Shown: piece after piece, positions 1-9,735 of the stretch
Numbering within the stretch: position 1 is the first letter of the stretch
How the letters are laid out: the number at the start of each line of letters is the position of its first letter
NCBI GenBank assembly: GCA_030411725.1
Contig: MU839835.1
Coordinates: 744,001 to 808,000, forward strand
DNA length: 64,000 bases
Direction: 5' to 3'
Source: Echria macrotheca
Lineage: Eukaryota; Ascomycota; Sordariomycetes; Sordariales; Schizotheciaceae
Translations under genes and position numbers: made by a program
The notes under the pieces: model-generated
Databases searched by the model: none
What the model saw: only the letters and a program-made list of their open reading frames with translations
What the model was told of the DNA's origin: nothing

Positions 1-1825
1 GCCGGAGAGGGTCCAGGCTGAGAGTGAGCACGCTGTCTCGCTGGACAAACGAAATGATAGGCCGAGGATGCCGGCATGACGACTGTGAGTGATCTTTGGG
101 ATGAGTCTTAGGAATGACTTTTGCGTCCACATATTCTTTTGACCCGACAAACAACAAGATCTTTGCGGGTGGCACTGTACATTGGGATCTCGCCAATTTT
201 GGTTCTGGTGAAGGGATTCCCGGATCTCAGTAATGTTGCGGAAATTTTGGAGGCGGATCATGACTATTTTGTAAGCATAGGCACTACGCAGTGATGATTA
301 CTCGTATATTCCGTAAATTCACCAGCACTGCAGTCGGCTCCTGGGTTTCTCCGGCGCTGATTTAGATACTGGGTGAGATGCGGAGGTCTCCCGTCTGATT
401 CACGTGGCTTTTTGCTGTCTCTCGACATGCAGACGGATGATGTGAGGTGAGACATCCGAGAACAGATGGAAGCCAGATCCAACGTCTCACTCCGTTGGGC
501 CGATCCTTGAATCCTCGATGAATTTAGTCCTATTTGCGCGAACGTGACGCTCCGTGTTACGATGCATAGTCGTACGGCAGAGAAGAAAAAGGTTTACGAA
601 GATGGCGGGAAAACAGATGGCGTGGTGATGGTTACCTACCTACGTAGAAACACGTAGAAACCACAGACGGATCGTTTTGTGATGCCGCAAGAAGATGACC
701 TACATGACGCCAGGCAACGAGGATTTCCTGGGATTACAGCAGTGGGCCAACAGACCTAGTCAAGGCAAGTGCTTACCCGTAACTAGAACCAACAATCTCC
801 GTCATGGCGGACTTGTTCATCGGCGGTAATGATTTTGGGTCTGGGTCTCTCTTTGCACCTGCCCAACTCGACGACTGCCAATCTGGAGGGAATCGCAGGA
901 GTCTATCGTAGCTCGCAACTTCCCTCTGCACGGGGAGGAGGGGAGGAATGGCGCGGCCGTCAGTCGGCACTGTCAGCAGCTGCCATTGTCGGACGACTGC
1001 AGACGGGACCGAAGTCGTGGAGAAGGAGGGTGTGGACGACGCACGGCATTCGGGCGCCGGACCAATCATGGGCTACGGCTACGGCTGGACCAAACGCCCC
1101 GGGCAGCTTTCTGGGGTGAGCTTCGGTTCCGGCGACTGCAACATGGCGGGTCCCCATTGATTGATGATTGTCCGTGAATGGCACACGAAGGGTCCCTCCC
1201 GCCCTTTTCTCTCCCCGGGAAGGCTGTCTGCCATCTTCCCATGTCATGGTCGAGATTAAGGTATGAGAGAATCAGTTCGGTCGGTGGTAACTTGGCTTTC
1301 TTATCCTCCCTTACACTTTCGGACATTCAGCCCTACTGTTGCATGATTCGCTCCGCCATCGCCGGAGGGATCGCATGCAACCACTCAAGTGGACGGGTCC
1401 TCTGTCAATGCAAACGCGAGATAGTGGCGCATCGACCACCCCAGGACGGCTCAGCCCCTCCCCCGGCCAGCGCAGTCTGACGGAGGCCAGGCTGAACTGA
1501 GTGGCAGGGAGGAGAACAGAGAAAACAAAAAAGCGGATGCCTGCTTTGTCCTGGGAACTCGTCCAAACTTTTTGTCGTTTCTGACGTCAAAATCGATTGC
1601 ACGCCCGAGCTTTGCCTGACGACCTATTTGCGACCCGATCAACCGGACGGACCGGCCCGACGGCTTGGGGAGGGAATCTAGATACGATCTGCGGATGCGC
1701 CCGACGCCGAGCTTTCTCGCGACGCCACATTGAGAGGACCGACAGAAAACAATCGCGCGCGATAGCGTGAACCAGGAGAGAGTGAGAAGGAGAGAAGGAG
1801 AAGAGGAGGACTCCAAAAACAGGCC
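1..1825. other. Intergenic / upstream region, no supported gene
   Basis: Several short open frames lie here on both strands, but they overlap each other, show no recognisable domain and have no splice-linked continuation. The last 80 bases before the gene at 1826 are strongly purine-rich (repeated gagaagga-type sequence), which fits an untranslated leader. I see no tRNA, repeat array or mobile element. Confidence 0.6.
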
Positions 1826-3682
1826 ATGATGCGCAGCATCTGGTCGTGTTCGTCGTGCGCCTTGCTGCTCCTCGGCGCCGTGCTGGGCCGGAGCGTGGTT
1901 GAAGCGTCGCATGCCGGGCCAGAGAGGAGGAGAGATGTAGTGCACCGGGTCGCAAAGGCGCAAATCACACCGGGGCCCGAAGTGCTTCTCCGAAAAGACG
2001 GTAGCAGCAGCAGCACCTGCGCCGCCGACCTTTCACTATGTCCGGACTCGCTAGGCGGCGGCTGCTGTCCATCCCGATACGAATGCGCGACCGATTCGTG
2101 CTACGCGACGACGACGGGCGCGACCACGGCCTGCGGCAAGGCGGGCTGGTTCGCCTGTCCGGCCGAGGATTCCGGGGGTTGCTGTCCGGTCGGCTACATC
2201 TGCGGCCCGAACGACTGCACGCCGCCCGCCGGCGTTTCTAATACCATCACGTCGTGCCCAAGCAATTACTATCTCTGTCCGGCATCCGTTAGTTTTGGAT
2301 GCTGCCTCAGCGGCATGGGCTGTGCCCTTAACGCCTGCTACTCGACGAGCCCGGTGACCAGCACCGTCATCCAGATCGCAACCACCACCTCAGGCGGCTC
2401 GGTCTTTGTCACAACGCAGACGGCCGTCACCGTCGCGATCCCCTCGCCTCCATCCGGGCTACCTACTGATGTCGCCGGCATCGCGCCGAAATTCATCCCC
2501 TCGAGCGTCCCGAAATCCCCGGCTAGTGCTGTCCCGTCCGGTGGAGGCGGTGGGCTCACGTCAGCCCAGGTCGGCGGGATCGTAGGCGGCGTAGTCGTCC
2601 TGCTGATTGCCGTGGTTGTCGCTGCGTTCCTGATTATTCGCCGTCTCAACCGCGTCGCTGAGGCAGTCGAGTCCTCCACCAAGCAGCCGTACTCAACCAG
2701 CGAACTACCAGGAGGAGGACCAGCAGCGGCGGGAGGATCTCAGATGCGGCAGACGTACGGCTACATTGACGAACACAGCAGCGTCGATCCGCTCATGGCC
2801 ATCACGCCCGGCCATCAGACTGGTGGCAGCGGGGCGAATACACCCCCCACAGGCGGTGGCGGTGGGCGAGCCCGCTCGGGTTCCAAGGATACATTTACCC
2901 CGTCGAGGAGCGAACTCTCGCCTGACCCTAGACATCCGAGCATGGATTCCGGCAGAGGAGGAGGGGGTTATTTCGATATCCCGCCGCGCGTGCAGAATAT
3001 GCCGGGCGGGAGGCAAGGGATGACGGCCGCTGGGTTCAGGAGTAGCGTCGACAGTCATAGTACGCAGGGGGGAGGAGGATATCCGGGTTATTCGTATCAT
3101 CATGCCCGGAACCAGAGTAACGCGAGCGAGCTGTCGGATGGGAGCGAGCACCTTGGTCAGCACACCCCGCTTGTGCAGGAGCTCGATTCGAATGGGGTGT
3201 GGGTTGAGTTGCCCACCTCCACGGAGGGGAGGGACGGTCCGGGGACTCCGGGCCGGAGTCGGGCGGGCAGTGGGGTGAGTATGGGTCTGGGAAGTCCACG
3301 GTTGTTGGCAGGCGGGAGGCGGAGGAGTGAAAGCGGAGGAGGAGGACAGCCGGACCCGGGAGTGACGGGCGGCGGGTTCGGGCCGTTGGATGTGGTGAAC
3401 GAGTCGGCCGAGATTATGCATGGATATTATGGGCCGAGGGATCGGCAGGTTGGACAGACAGCCGCGGGGCTGGGGGAGATCGGATGGGATGTTAGTTCGC
3501 CTGTTGCTGTGCCGGGGCGGTTTGAGCAGGTGGGGCAGGGAGAGGGAGAGGGAGAGGTGCCACCAGGAGGGCCGAGTGAAAGGGGGGCAGAGCAGGGACA
3601 GGCCCAGGGGGGTGGACAACAACCGGGTCAGGGACACACGAATCAAAAACAATCGGGCCAAGGACAAACTGGTCCGGGTTAG
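1826..3682 (+). CDS. Secreted/type I membrane protein with three Cys-rich modules and a Gly-rich cytoplasmic tail
   Basis: One uninterrupted 618-residue frame. It has an N-terminal signal peptide (hydrophobic core about residues 9-20), then three similar cysteine modules at about 65-92, 103-131 and 144-171. Each contains a CP...GCC core (CC pairs at 80-81, 119-120, 159-160) followed by two further cysteines, giving a granulin-like spacing. A Thr/Ser/Pro-rich stalk (175-240) leads to one membrane helix at about 250-271, followed by a basic stop-transfer segment beginning IRRLNR. The remaining roughly 340 residues are Gly/Ser/Gln-rich and probably cytoplasmic and disordered. This layout (ectodomain, Ser/Thr stalk, one helix, disordered tail) resembles fungal wall-stress sensors such as WSC/Mid2, but the cysteine module is not a WSC domain, so the sensor role is only inferred. 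Two adjacent Met codons start the frame; the first is used here. The Gly-rich tail produces a long open frame on the opposite strand that I treat as a shadow. Confidence 0.8.
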   Translation: MMRSIWSCSSCALLLLGAVLGRSVVEASHAGPERRRDVVHRVAKAQITPGPEVLLRKDGSSSSTCAADLSLCPDSLGGGCCPSRYECATDSCYATTTGATTACGKAGWFACPAEDSGGCCPVGYICGPNDCTPPAGVSNTITSCPSNYYLCPASVSFGCCLSGMGCALNACYSTSPVTSTVIQIATTTSGGSVFVTTQTAVTVAIPSPPSGLPTDVAGIAPKFIPSSVPKSPASAVPSGGGGGLTSAQVGGIVGGVVVLLIAVVVAAFLIIRRLNRVAEAVESSTKQPYSTSELPGGGPAAAGGSQMRQTYGYIDEHSSVDPLMAITPGHQTGGSGANTPPTGGGGGRARSGSKDTFTPSRSELSPDPRHPSMDSGRGGGGYFDIPPRVQNMPGGRQGMTAAGFRSSVDSHSTQGGGGYPGYSYHHARNQSNASELSDGSEHLGQHTPLVQELDSNGVWVELPTSTEGRDGPGTPGRSRAGSGVSMGLGSPRLLAGGRRRSESGGGGQPDPGVTGGGFGPLDVVNESAEIMHGYYGPRDRQVGQTAAGLGEIGWDVSSPVAVPGRFEQVGQGEGEGEVPPGGPSERGAEQGQAQGGGQQPGQGHTNQKQSGQGQTGPG

Positions 3683-4169
3683 ATATAACGAGGAGGACCG
3701 ATAAAAAGGAAACGGACAGGAACATGGACATGGAAAACAGGGTACACGGGCTTCGGAGTTGGGATATATACGGGATATATACATGCATGGATGGATCGAT
3801 GGCATGGCGCGCGCGGCATTGGGATCGGAAAGCAAGCGTTGATTTTAGTTAGGGTTAGCTTATTGGCGTCTCCTTTCCGCTGTGATCTTCTCTGGCTGTT
3901 CTTTATGATATGTATTTCCGGACTACGGGGGGGGTTGTTCTGCTCTTGGGTTTTAGCGGGTGTGTCTGTAATATATATGAGAGTCTGTTGTCGGGCAGGT
4001 CACATTTTGTATCATTGCGTCTGCGAAATTGATGACAATGGTTTTGCTGTGGTATCACGCATCTAGTCTTCTACAATCTATCCTCTGGGCCAGGTTGTCT
4101 TGGACTGAACTGGAAAGGGGGCGGTTTATAACACAGGACCACACTACACTACACAGCAGAAACTCCGAA
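3683..4169. other. 3' flank of the Cys-rich protein gene
   Basis: Non-coding. It holds a short telomere-like string (ttagggttag near 3849-3858), which is a single copy and probably chance, and repeated cacta units just before the first tRNA-like gene. Nothing else is apparent. Confidence 0.5.
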
Positions 4170-4289
4170 GGGCGGGTAGCGCAGTGATCAGCGTGCTCGT
4201 GAGCGTACTTTAGCGTTGATTTTCTTCTCCTTCTCTTCCCTAGAAACAGCGTTCTTTGAGAGACCTGGGTTCGAGTCCCAGCCCGTCCA
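4170..4289 (+). tRNA. tRNA-like gene, copy 1, with about 47-nt insert; isotype unassigned
   Basis: The 5' end GGGCGGG pairs with CCCGTCC at 4282-4288 (one G-T pair), followed by a single A discriminator base. The D arm is GCGC/GCGT with an AGTGATCA loop, and the sequence tagcgcagtga fits an A box. The T arm CTGGG-TTCGAGT-CCCAG is perfect and gives a strong B box. Between the arms lies about 47 nt more than a mature tRNA needs. Three pairs at the base of the anticodon stem are clear (CTC with GAG before the variable loop), but the rest does not form a normal 5-bp stem and 7-nt loop. Instead GAGCG (4201-4205) can pair with CGTTC (4250-4254). I therefore cannot assign an anticodon. It may be a tRNA with an unusually placed intron, a tRNA pseudogene, or a tRNA-derived Pol III RNA. 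Confidence 0.6.
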
Positions 4290-4297
4290 AGCTCCTC

Positions 4298-4303
4298 TTT
4301 TTT
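4298..4303 (+). terminator. Pol III terminator of tRNA-like copy 1
   Basis: A run of six T begins nine bases after the discriminator base of copy 1, the usual RNA polymerase III stop signal. Confidence 0.6.
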
Positions 4304-4368
4304 AACTCATTCACAGCATCGGGTTTCGGGGTATACAGTTTTGATCTACAGTACCCTATTCAGTGAAA

Positions 4369-4506
4369 GGGCGGGTAGCGTAGTGGTCAGCGCATTCCCT
4401 GAGCGTGTTCTTCCCTAGACTAAAGCGGATTTCAGCGTTGATTTTCTCCTCTTTCCCTAAAAAAAGCGTTCATTGAAAGACCTGGGTTCGAATCCCAGCC
4501 CGCCCA
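4369..4506 (+). tRNA. tRNA-like gene, copy 2, with about 65-nt insert; isotype unassigned
   Basis: A second copy about 80 bp downstream of the first. The acceptor GGGCGGG pairs fully with CCCGCCC (4499-4505). The D arm is GCGT/GCGC, A box tagcgtagtgg, T arm CTGGG-TTCGAAT-CCCAG with an ideal B box. Compared with copy 1, the D stem and the base of the anticodon stem (TTC/GAA instead of CTC/GAG) differ by changes that keep pairing, and the acceptor G-T becomes G-C. The insert shares a 14-nt core (agcgttgattttct, 4434-4447 here and 4212-4225 in copy 1). TGAGCG (4400-4405) pairs with CGTTCA (4467-4472), extending the arm. Covariation argues for maintained structure rather than decay, but the anticodon is not evident. 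Confidence 0.6.
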
Positions 4507-4515
4507 TACACCTTC

Positions 4516-4523
4516 TTTTTTTT
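4516..4523 (+). terminator. Pol III terminator of tRNA-like copy 2
   Basis: A run of eight T starts ten bases after the end of the acceptor stem of copy 2, consistent with RNA polymerase III termination. Confidence 0.65.
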
Positions 4524-7500
4524 GTTGGATTTCCTATGTATTGTACGATAGCATCAGACAAGAAAGCAGAGATAGACTCTGGAGACAAGACCATGTCCAC
4601 TCCCCCTGGCCCTTCCTGCAGCTGTTTCTATGGTAAGATGACTATCTGCTCATATTGCGCAAATCATCCGATTGTCTGGGCAGAGTATACACGTTTGTAA
4701 AGTTATCACCTATTATTGTCTGCATTCCCGGGTTGGTTACGTGTTCTCATGTGAGGCGGATACCAGGTAGCTAGATACCGACGCTTGCGAAGCAGCGTAC
4801 AGGTACCCAAGGTGAGCAGACGTAGACAAGTGACGACGGCCTAGTGGCTCGCCACCTAAGGCATTCCTATTGTCTATTTTGGATGCTCTCCTGTCAAATA
4901 TGTATCCCGTGACACCAATTAAGGGGTGGGGAATATCTCGTGGGCCATGGTCAAACTGTTCCCGTCACTTGAAGAGATAGAGATGTGCTCTTGGAGATGA
5001 GACTGAGCTGTGGACTGTAAGGCTTGCTTCTTTAGCAAAACCGGCGGGCCAGGCGAGTCCTCCGTCGCCGGAAGCTTTGAGACGAGACGATGGAGCCTAG
5101 CATAACGGACTTTGCAGAAACCTTCCCTGGAGGCGGAAGTTGATGGCTATTGTTGGATATGTTCTTCCCAGTACAAGTTTCGTCATCTCATGAGACGGTG
5201 TCAATGTGCTTGGATGAATAGCTGACAGGAAAGAAGGAGGGTTTATCCGAAGTCGAGGATGTATTCGGACGACACATGCTCTACGCATGGTGAGCTGTCT
5301 CTACTCCGCACCCATAATCCTTGGTTCCACCGTCGCAGTATTAGCATGAATTAGCATGACAGCTTTCTGAATAAGTCCGAAATCTTCTTGCTGGCTCCGT
5401 ATCACGGACCGACCGGTCCAGAACATGACCCCCCAACCCCCGAGCCAAACCGGGGAAGCGGCCGGATCCACAGATCCTCGGACCACTATATGTAGCTCGG
5501 AATCGGGGCTCAGTCCGCAGCCCGACTCCACTTGCATCCTCCACCAGAACCGGCGGCGCAGCCAGATATATCCGTCCACCGAGGATATATATATCCCGGG
5601 CCGGTACATATGCTTCGCTGCAAGGAACGCCAGCCTTGAGTCAGCCGGGTAAACGGGGTAAAGGCCACCCCGTGCCGACCACGCCTCTTGCCCTGCGCCC
5701 GCAGACTTGGCAGTGGGAAAAATGTCCTTGGACGAAAAAGACAACCGGGCTGGCCAGTCTAGAAAACACGTGTGAAGTACTTGGCCGCGGGCCCGGTGCG
5801 TCCGGGTTGAGAGGGGGGGACGCAATACCTGGTTAGATTGGGTAGCACACCAACCCGGGAATCTTTGCCTCGTTGTGATCTCTCGTTGACCAATCTTGTC
5901 CAGCCAGGAGTGACTGACCAGAACCGGTCACCTGCTTTTGTTGGTGTGTTTACTCACGCGTTGTGATGTGTTGTCTCCGCCAAGCCAGTCGGCATTTTTC
6001 ACAACCACCTACATACTGCTGCTGCAGATAACAAGCCGCGAAGAGGTCGTCGCCAATGGTGAGTTTGTGAGTCAAGGACACGTGATTAATGCGCTGTGCA
6101 TAATCGTGGGTGTGACTGCCGACCCGCCGCCGTATGCCGGCACTGAGACATGAGATTATCGTCAGCGCGAGGGCCACCAAATATTCCGTACACTAGCTCA
6201 AAAGGTGTCTCTTGCCGAATGACGCGGCCGGTCATCTCCAGACAATGTAAACATCCTTCATCTCGCGGACTTGGTGATGGAAATTCGCAAGGCAGGCCAC
6301 CCTGGGGTCGGAATTGAAACAGCCACTGCGGAGCATTGGGCAGACACGAGTGCGGCTGCTGGCCGACCACACACGACTGGCCAACCGTCCGCCTCGCCGA
6401 CGAGCTCGGCAAACCGGCCAAGTTCAGCTTGTTGGCAGCCGCGTCGCGTTTGGTCCTCGACGAGCAAACGTCGCGATCGACCACTGACAGTCCAAGAGAC
6501 GAAGAAATAAGCTTCGTGGCTCCGATTCTCTGACAGGGGACGAGTGTGCCTCTGATCCGTGGCAGCGGATGCAATTTCGCTTGCTCGTTTCATGGCTGGC
6601 AATCGCCGCCCTGCTGGAAGCCTAGAAGCCGCCGTGCAGCCATCTCGACGCGGGGTATCGAGAATAAAAAGTTGCATCTCACGATAAAAACATCGCGTCG
6701 TGTGTTTCCCCACTGTGCATTGCGTTCGAGTCAGTCGCAATGCGTTGACGCCCTTCAAGGCACGGCATCCAAGACCTCGGAACGACTTCAACAGCGCAGA
6801 GACCGGGTAACATGCGCGCGATTACGTGGTCTTCGATCCTCTCAGGGGTCGGGAGCGCCACCTTGCTTCAGATCTTCCAAAACGGTTAGCCCAGGCGGGG
6901 AGGTCGAAGCCGCAAAAAAAAGAAGGCCGGTTCCCGCTCGGAGCTCCAACACCAACGTGGAATGTGACAGCAAAGAGGAAGGCCGGGAGCTGGGCTTCCT
7001 AACCTGCTTTTGCAATGGGCTTGTTCGTGCCTTGCCGCGTTCCTGCAGACGCTGAGGGGCTTGCAGACTTTTCTCGCAATGGTCGCTGCAGTGCATCGGT
7101 ACCTGCATGCCTTGGCTCGCTGCAATTGGCGACTCGTGTGATGGTGTGGCCACCAGGCCTCCTGGGCGAGAACAAGAAACAGCGGACAATCAACTCGGGA
7201 AAGGCTCCTCCTTTCCGCCCCACCATCGCGCCAGTCAAGACACACAGCGGCAAGTGATTCAGCGCATTCCTCGCGGGGAAGCTCCATCGACATGCTGATT
7301 CGCTGCGGTCGAGCTGCTTGTCAAACCATGCTTCACCATCTTGGTTGCTGTTCACGACAGCGTTCCGCTGAAGAACTAGCAGCAGAATAAAAGCTGGCAA
7401 GAGCGCTTCCACAGTATCTATCAGGTTGTCAGATTTGACCCCCACTGGCCTGTGGCCAGACTTCCACCGAAGTGGGGATAAGTGGGGTGCTGCTGAACGT

Positions 7501-8505
7501 CCGAACTCTTCCCTCAGCTGCCAGGAAAGGATCGCGACCTGCCAAGGTCCGGACGGTCCGCCCTTGTCGGCTGGCTGGGCCACGTCGCTGTCCACGCCTT
7601 CATCGAGGCCGTGGCCAGGGCAATACGAGTGCAGGGCTCAGTCCCAGCAAGCCCACCTAAAAATTGCCGTCAGCTCGGTTCCAACTGACTCTGTTGCTCT
7701 GGCGAAGGCGATGAGGTGTGGTGACACTGAGATGTAGATTGATTTAAGTTTATCCAGTGTAAAAATATGAAAAGCTGGCTGCGGTCAGCGAATCCTTTGT
7801 TCTTCCTGTTCGTCCAAACCTTCTGCTCCCGATTCGCCGGCGAAAACAAATTGTGGGGCCCATACCCCTGTTGATCGTCGCCCAGCTTTCCGCCCACGCG
7901 GTTGTGCCTGGATCGTTCCTGCCGCCTTTCTCCCGCTCTGACCAGGCTTGCCAGGGGGAGCCCTGCCGAGCCCCTCCCACTCGCGCCGTCCCCCCTCGTT
8001 GAACCACAACGACCACCCGCGCTCAAACCAGGCACCGTCCACAGCTTTAAATCCCGTGCCACCCGTCTTCGCTTCTCTCCACCTGCTCCCTTTCCCACCT
8101 CACCTCACTCGTGTGGTTTTCGGTCCTCGGCATTTCCTTTCCTTTTTCATCTCTCCTTTCCTCGTCGCGCCTGGTTGCCAGCTACGATCGACGCACAGCC
8201 GTCTTGAGTGTGTTTCCCGTCTCTCAACACCTGCCTCCTCCAAAAATACCAGGTCCAAAACGCATCACTCCTTCTTGCGTCTTTGACAGACAACAACTCA
8301 AGCTCCTTTCGGCGCCTCGTTCATTCATCTCGCGGACCCCAGCACATTGTGCTTTCGACACGCGATTCCATTCCTTTCACGCCTTGTCGTGCTGGCAACT
8401 TAGCCCATTGTGCGCTCCTTCCTCGTCTTTGCCGGACCAATCACTCGAGAAACCATAGAAAAGAAGACGACCCCTCGGATATCTATCCAACGACCAACCA
8501 ACAAA
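4524..8505. other. 4-kb intergenic region
   Basis: Many short frames occur on both strands, none with a recognisable domain or coherent splice structure. The last 450 bases are pyrimidine-rich, with a tttaaa element near 8046, and probably form the promoter and 5' leader of the GH128 gene at 8506. I see no tRNA or mobile element. Confidence 0.5.
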
Positions 8506-9735
8506 ATGCTTTCCAAAACAATCCTCGCTCTGGCTGCGGCCAGCCTCATCCAAGACGTCGTCGCTATCAGCCCCCGTCATCATGCCCACCAACAGCTGCA
8601 CGAGAAGCGCGCTGTCGTGACCGAGCTTGTCACCGAGACGGCCTGGGTCACAGTCACCCTTGGGGAGAACGAGCCCACCCCTGCAGCCGCCGCCGCTGCT
8701 TTCACGCCTAAGAAGTTCTACACCAACAGCCGCAAGAGATTCTCTCGTACGGCCAAGAGTTCGACAACTGTTCTTCCAAGCGATACTCCGGTCGCTGAAG
8801 CTGTCCCGACCACGCTTGTTTCGCAGACCAAGGAGTCAGCGGAGGCGGCTGGGCCCACCATCGAGGCGATCCCCCGGCCTCCGGTCAGCATTCCCAGCGT
8901 TCCCGATGTTGCGCCGCCTGCCCAGCCATCTCCCGTGGCGCCTGCTCCTCCCGCTGAGCCGGCCCCTGCCAACCCAGCGCCTACGGACTCGACTCCTGCG
9001 GCTCCGGCGCCCCCGACAGGCGGTGCTCCCGGTGGTGCGCGGGGTCGTGGCCTGGCTTACAACGATCCCGCACTGCTTCCTCGATTCCTCGGCTCCGGCT
9101 CCAAGATCTCGTGGACGTACAACTGGGGCCAGACGGACGACTCCAAGACTGGCCTGTCGTTTGTTCCTATGCTCTGGGGTACCAGCAAGGGCTTCCCAGC
9201 GACCTGGGCTGCCAATGCTCAGCGGATGATTGATGCTGGCTCCAAGTATCTCTTTAGCTTCAACGAGCCCGATAACCTCGGGCAGGCTAACATGAGCCCC
9301 GCGGATGCCGCCAAGGCTCACATCCAGTTGATGAACCCGTTCGCTGGCAAGGCCCAGATTGGGTCCCCGGCTATCACCAACAGCGGCCAGCCGAACGAGG
9401 GCACCCGCTGGCTTGCTCAGTGGTTCTCGGAGTGCAACGGCCAGTGTGCTTGCGACTTCGTCAACATCCACATTTATGGCTTTGACACAACTACCTTCCT
9501 CCGCCATCTGATCGACGTCAACAAGCAATTCAACAAGCCTGTGTGGATTACCGAGTTTGCCTTTGATGGCTCGGATGACCAGATCAACCAGCAATTGAGC
9601 CTTGTGATCGACCAGATTGAGAATAACGCGACCTACTCGTTTGTCCACAACTGGTCATACTTCATGGCCTCGGACGGCAGGATGGTCAAGGGCAACTCGA
9701 TGAGCTCCTACGGCAACACCTTTGCCTATGCCTAA
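8506..9735 (+). CDS. Secreted GH128 (Asl1-like) glycoside hydrolase
   Basis: Single-exon frame of 409 residues. The start at 8506 is chosen because it begins a clean signal peptide (MLSKTILALAAASLIQDVVA) in a good acaaaATG context; the frame is open 32 codons further upstream. A dibasic EKR near residue 35 may be a Kex2 site. Residues about 60-180 are a Pro/Ala/Ser/Thr linker. From about 185 the protein is an Asl1-like catalytic domain (Glyco_hydro_cc). The conserved FNEPD motif places the likely acid/base Glu at 254 and WITEF the nucleophile Glu at 350. Known members cleave beta-1,3-glucan, so a role in fungal wall glucan remodelling or secreted glucanase activity is expected. The closing NTFAYA at the C terminus is typical of the family. 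No GPI signal follows it. Confidence 0.88.
   Translation: MLSKTILALAAASLIQDVVAISPRHHAHQQLHEKRAVVTELVTETAWVTVTLGENEPTPAAAAAAFTPKKFYTNSRKRFSRTAKSSTTVLPSDTPVAEAVPTTLVSQTKESAEAAGPTIEAIPRPPVSIPSVPDVAPPAQPSPVAPAPPAEPAPANPAPTDSTPAAPAPPTGGAPGGARGRGLAYNDPALLPRFLGSGSKISWTYNWGQTDDSKTGLSFVPMLWGTSKGFPATWAANAQRMIDAGSKYLFSFNEPDNLGQANMSPADAAKAHIQLMNPFAGKAQIGSPAITNSGQPNEGTRWLAQWFSECNGQCACDFVNIHIYGFDTTTFLRHLIDVNKQFNKPVWITEFAFDGSDDQINQQLSLVIDQIENNATYSFVHNWSYFMASDGRMVKGNSMSSYGNTFAYA

Noticed and set aside
2705..3835. 376-residue open frame on the minus strand
   Set aside because: It is antisense to the Gly/Pro-rich tail of the gene at 1826. Composition is low-complexity Arg/Pro/Ser and no domain is visible; the long frame follows from GC-skewed codons on the other strand.
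3845..3860. Telomere-like ttagggttag
   Set aside because: Only one and a half units; expected by chance and not at a contig end.
8836..9648. 270-residue minus-strand frame
   Set aside because: It mirrors the GH128 coding exon; the plus-strand protein has signal peptide and catalytic motifs, this one has none.
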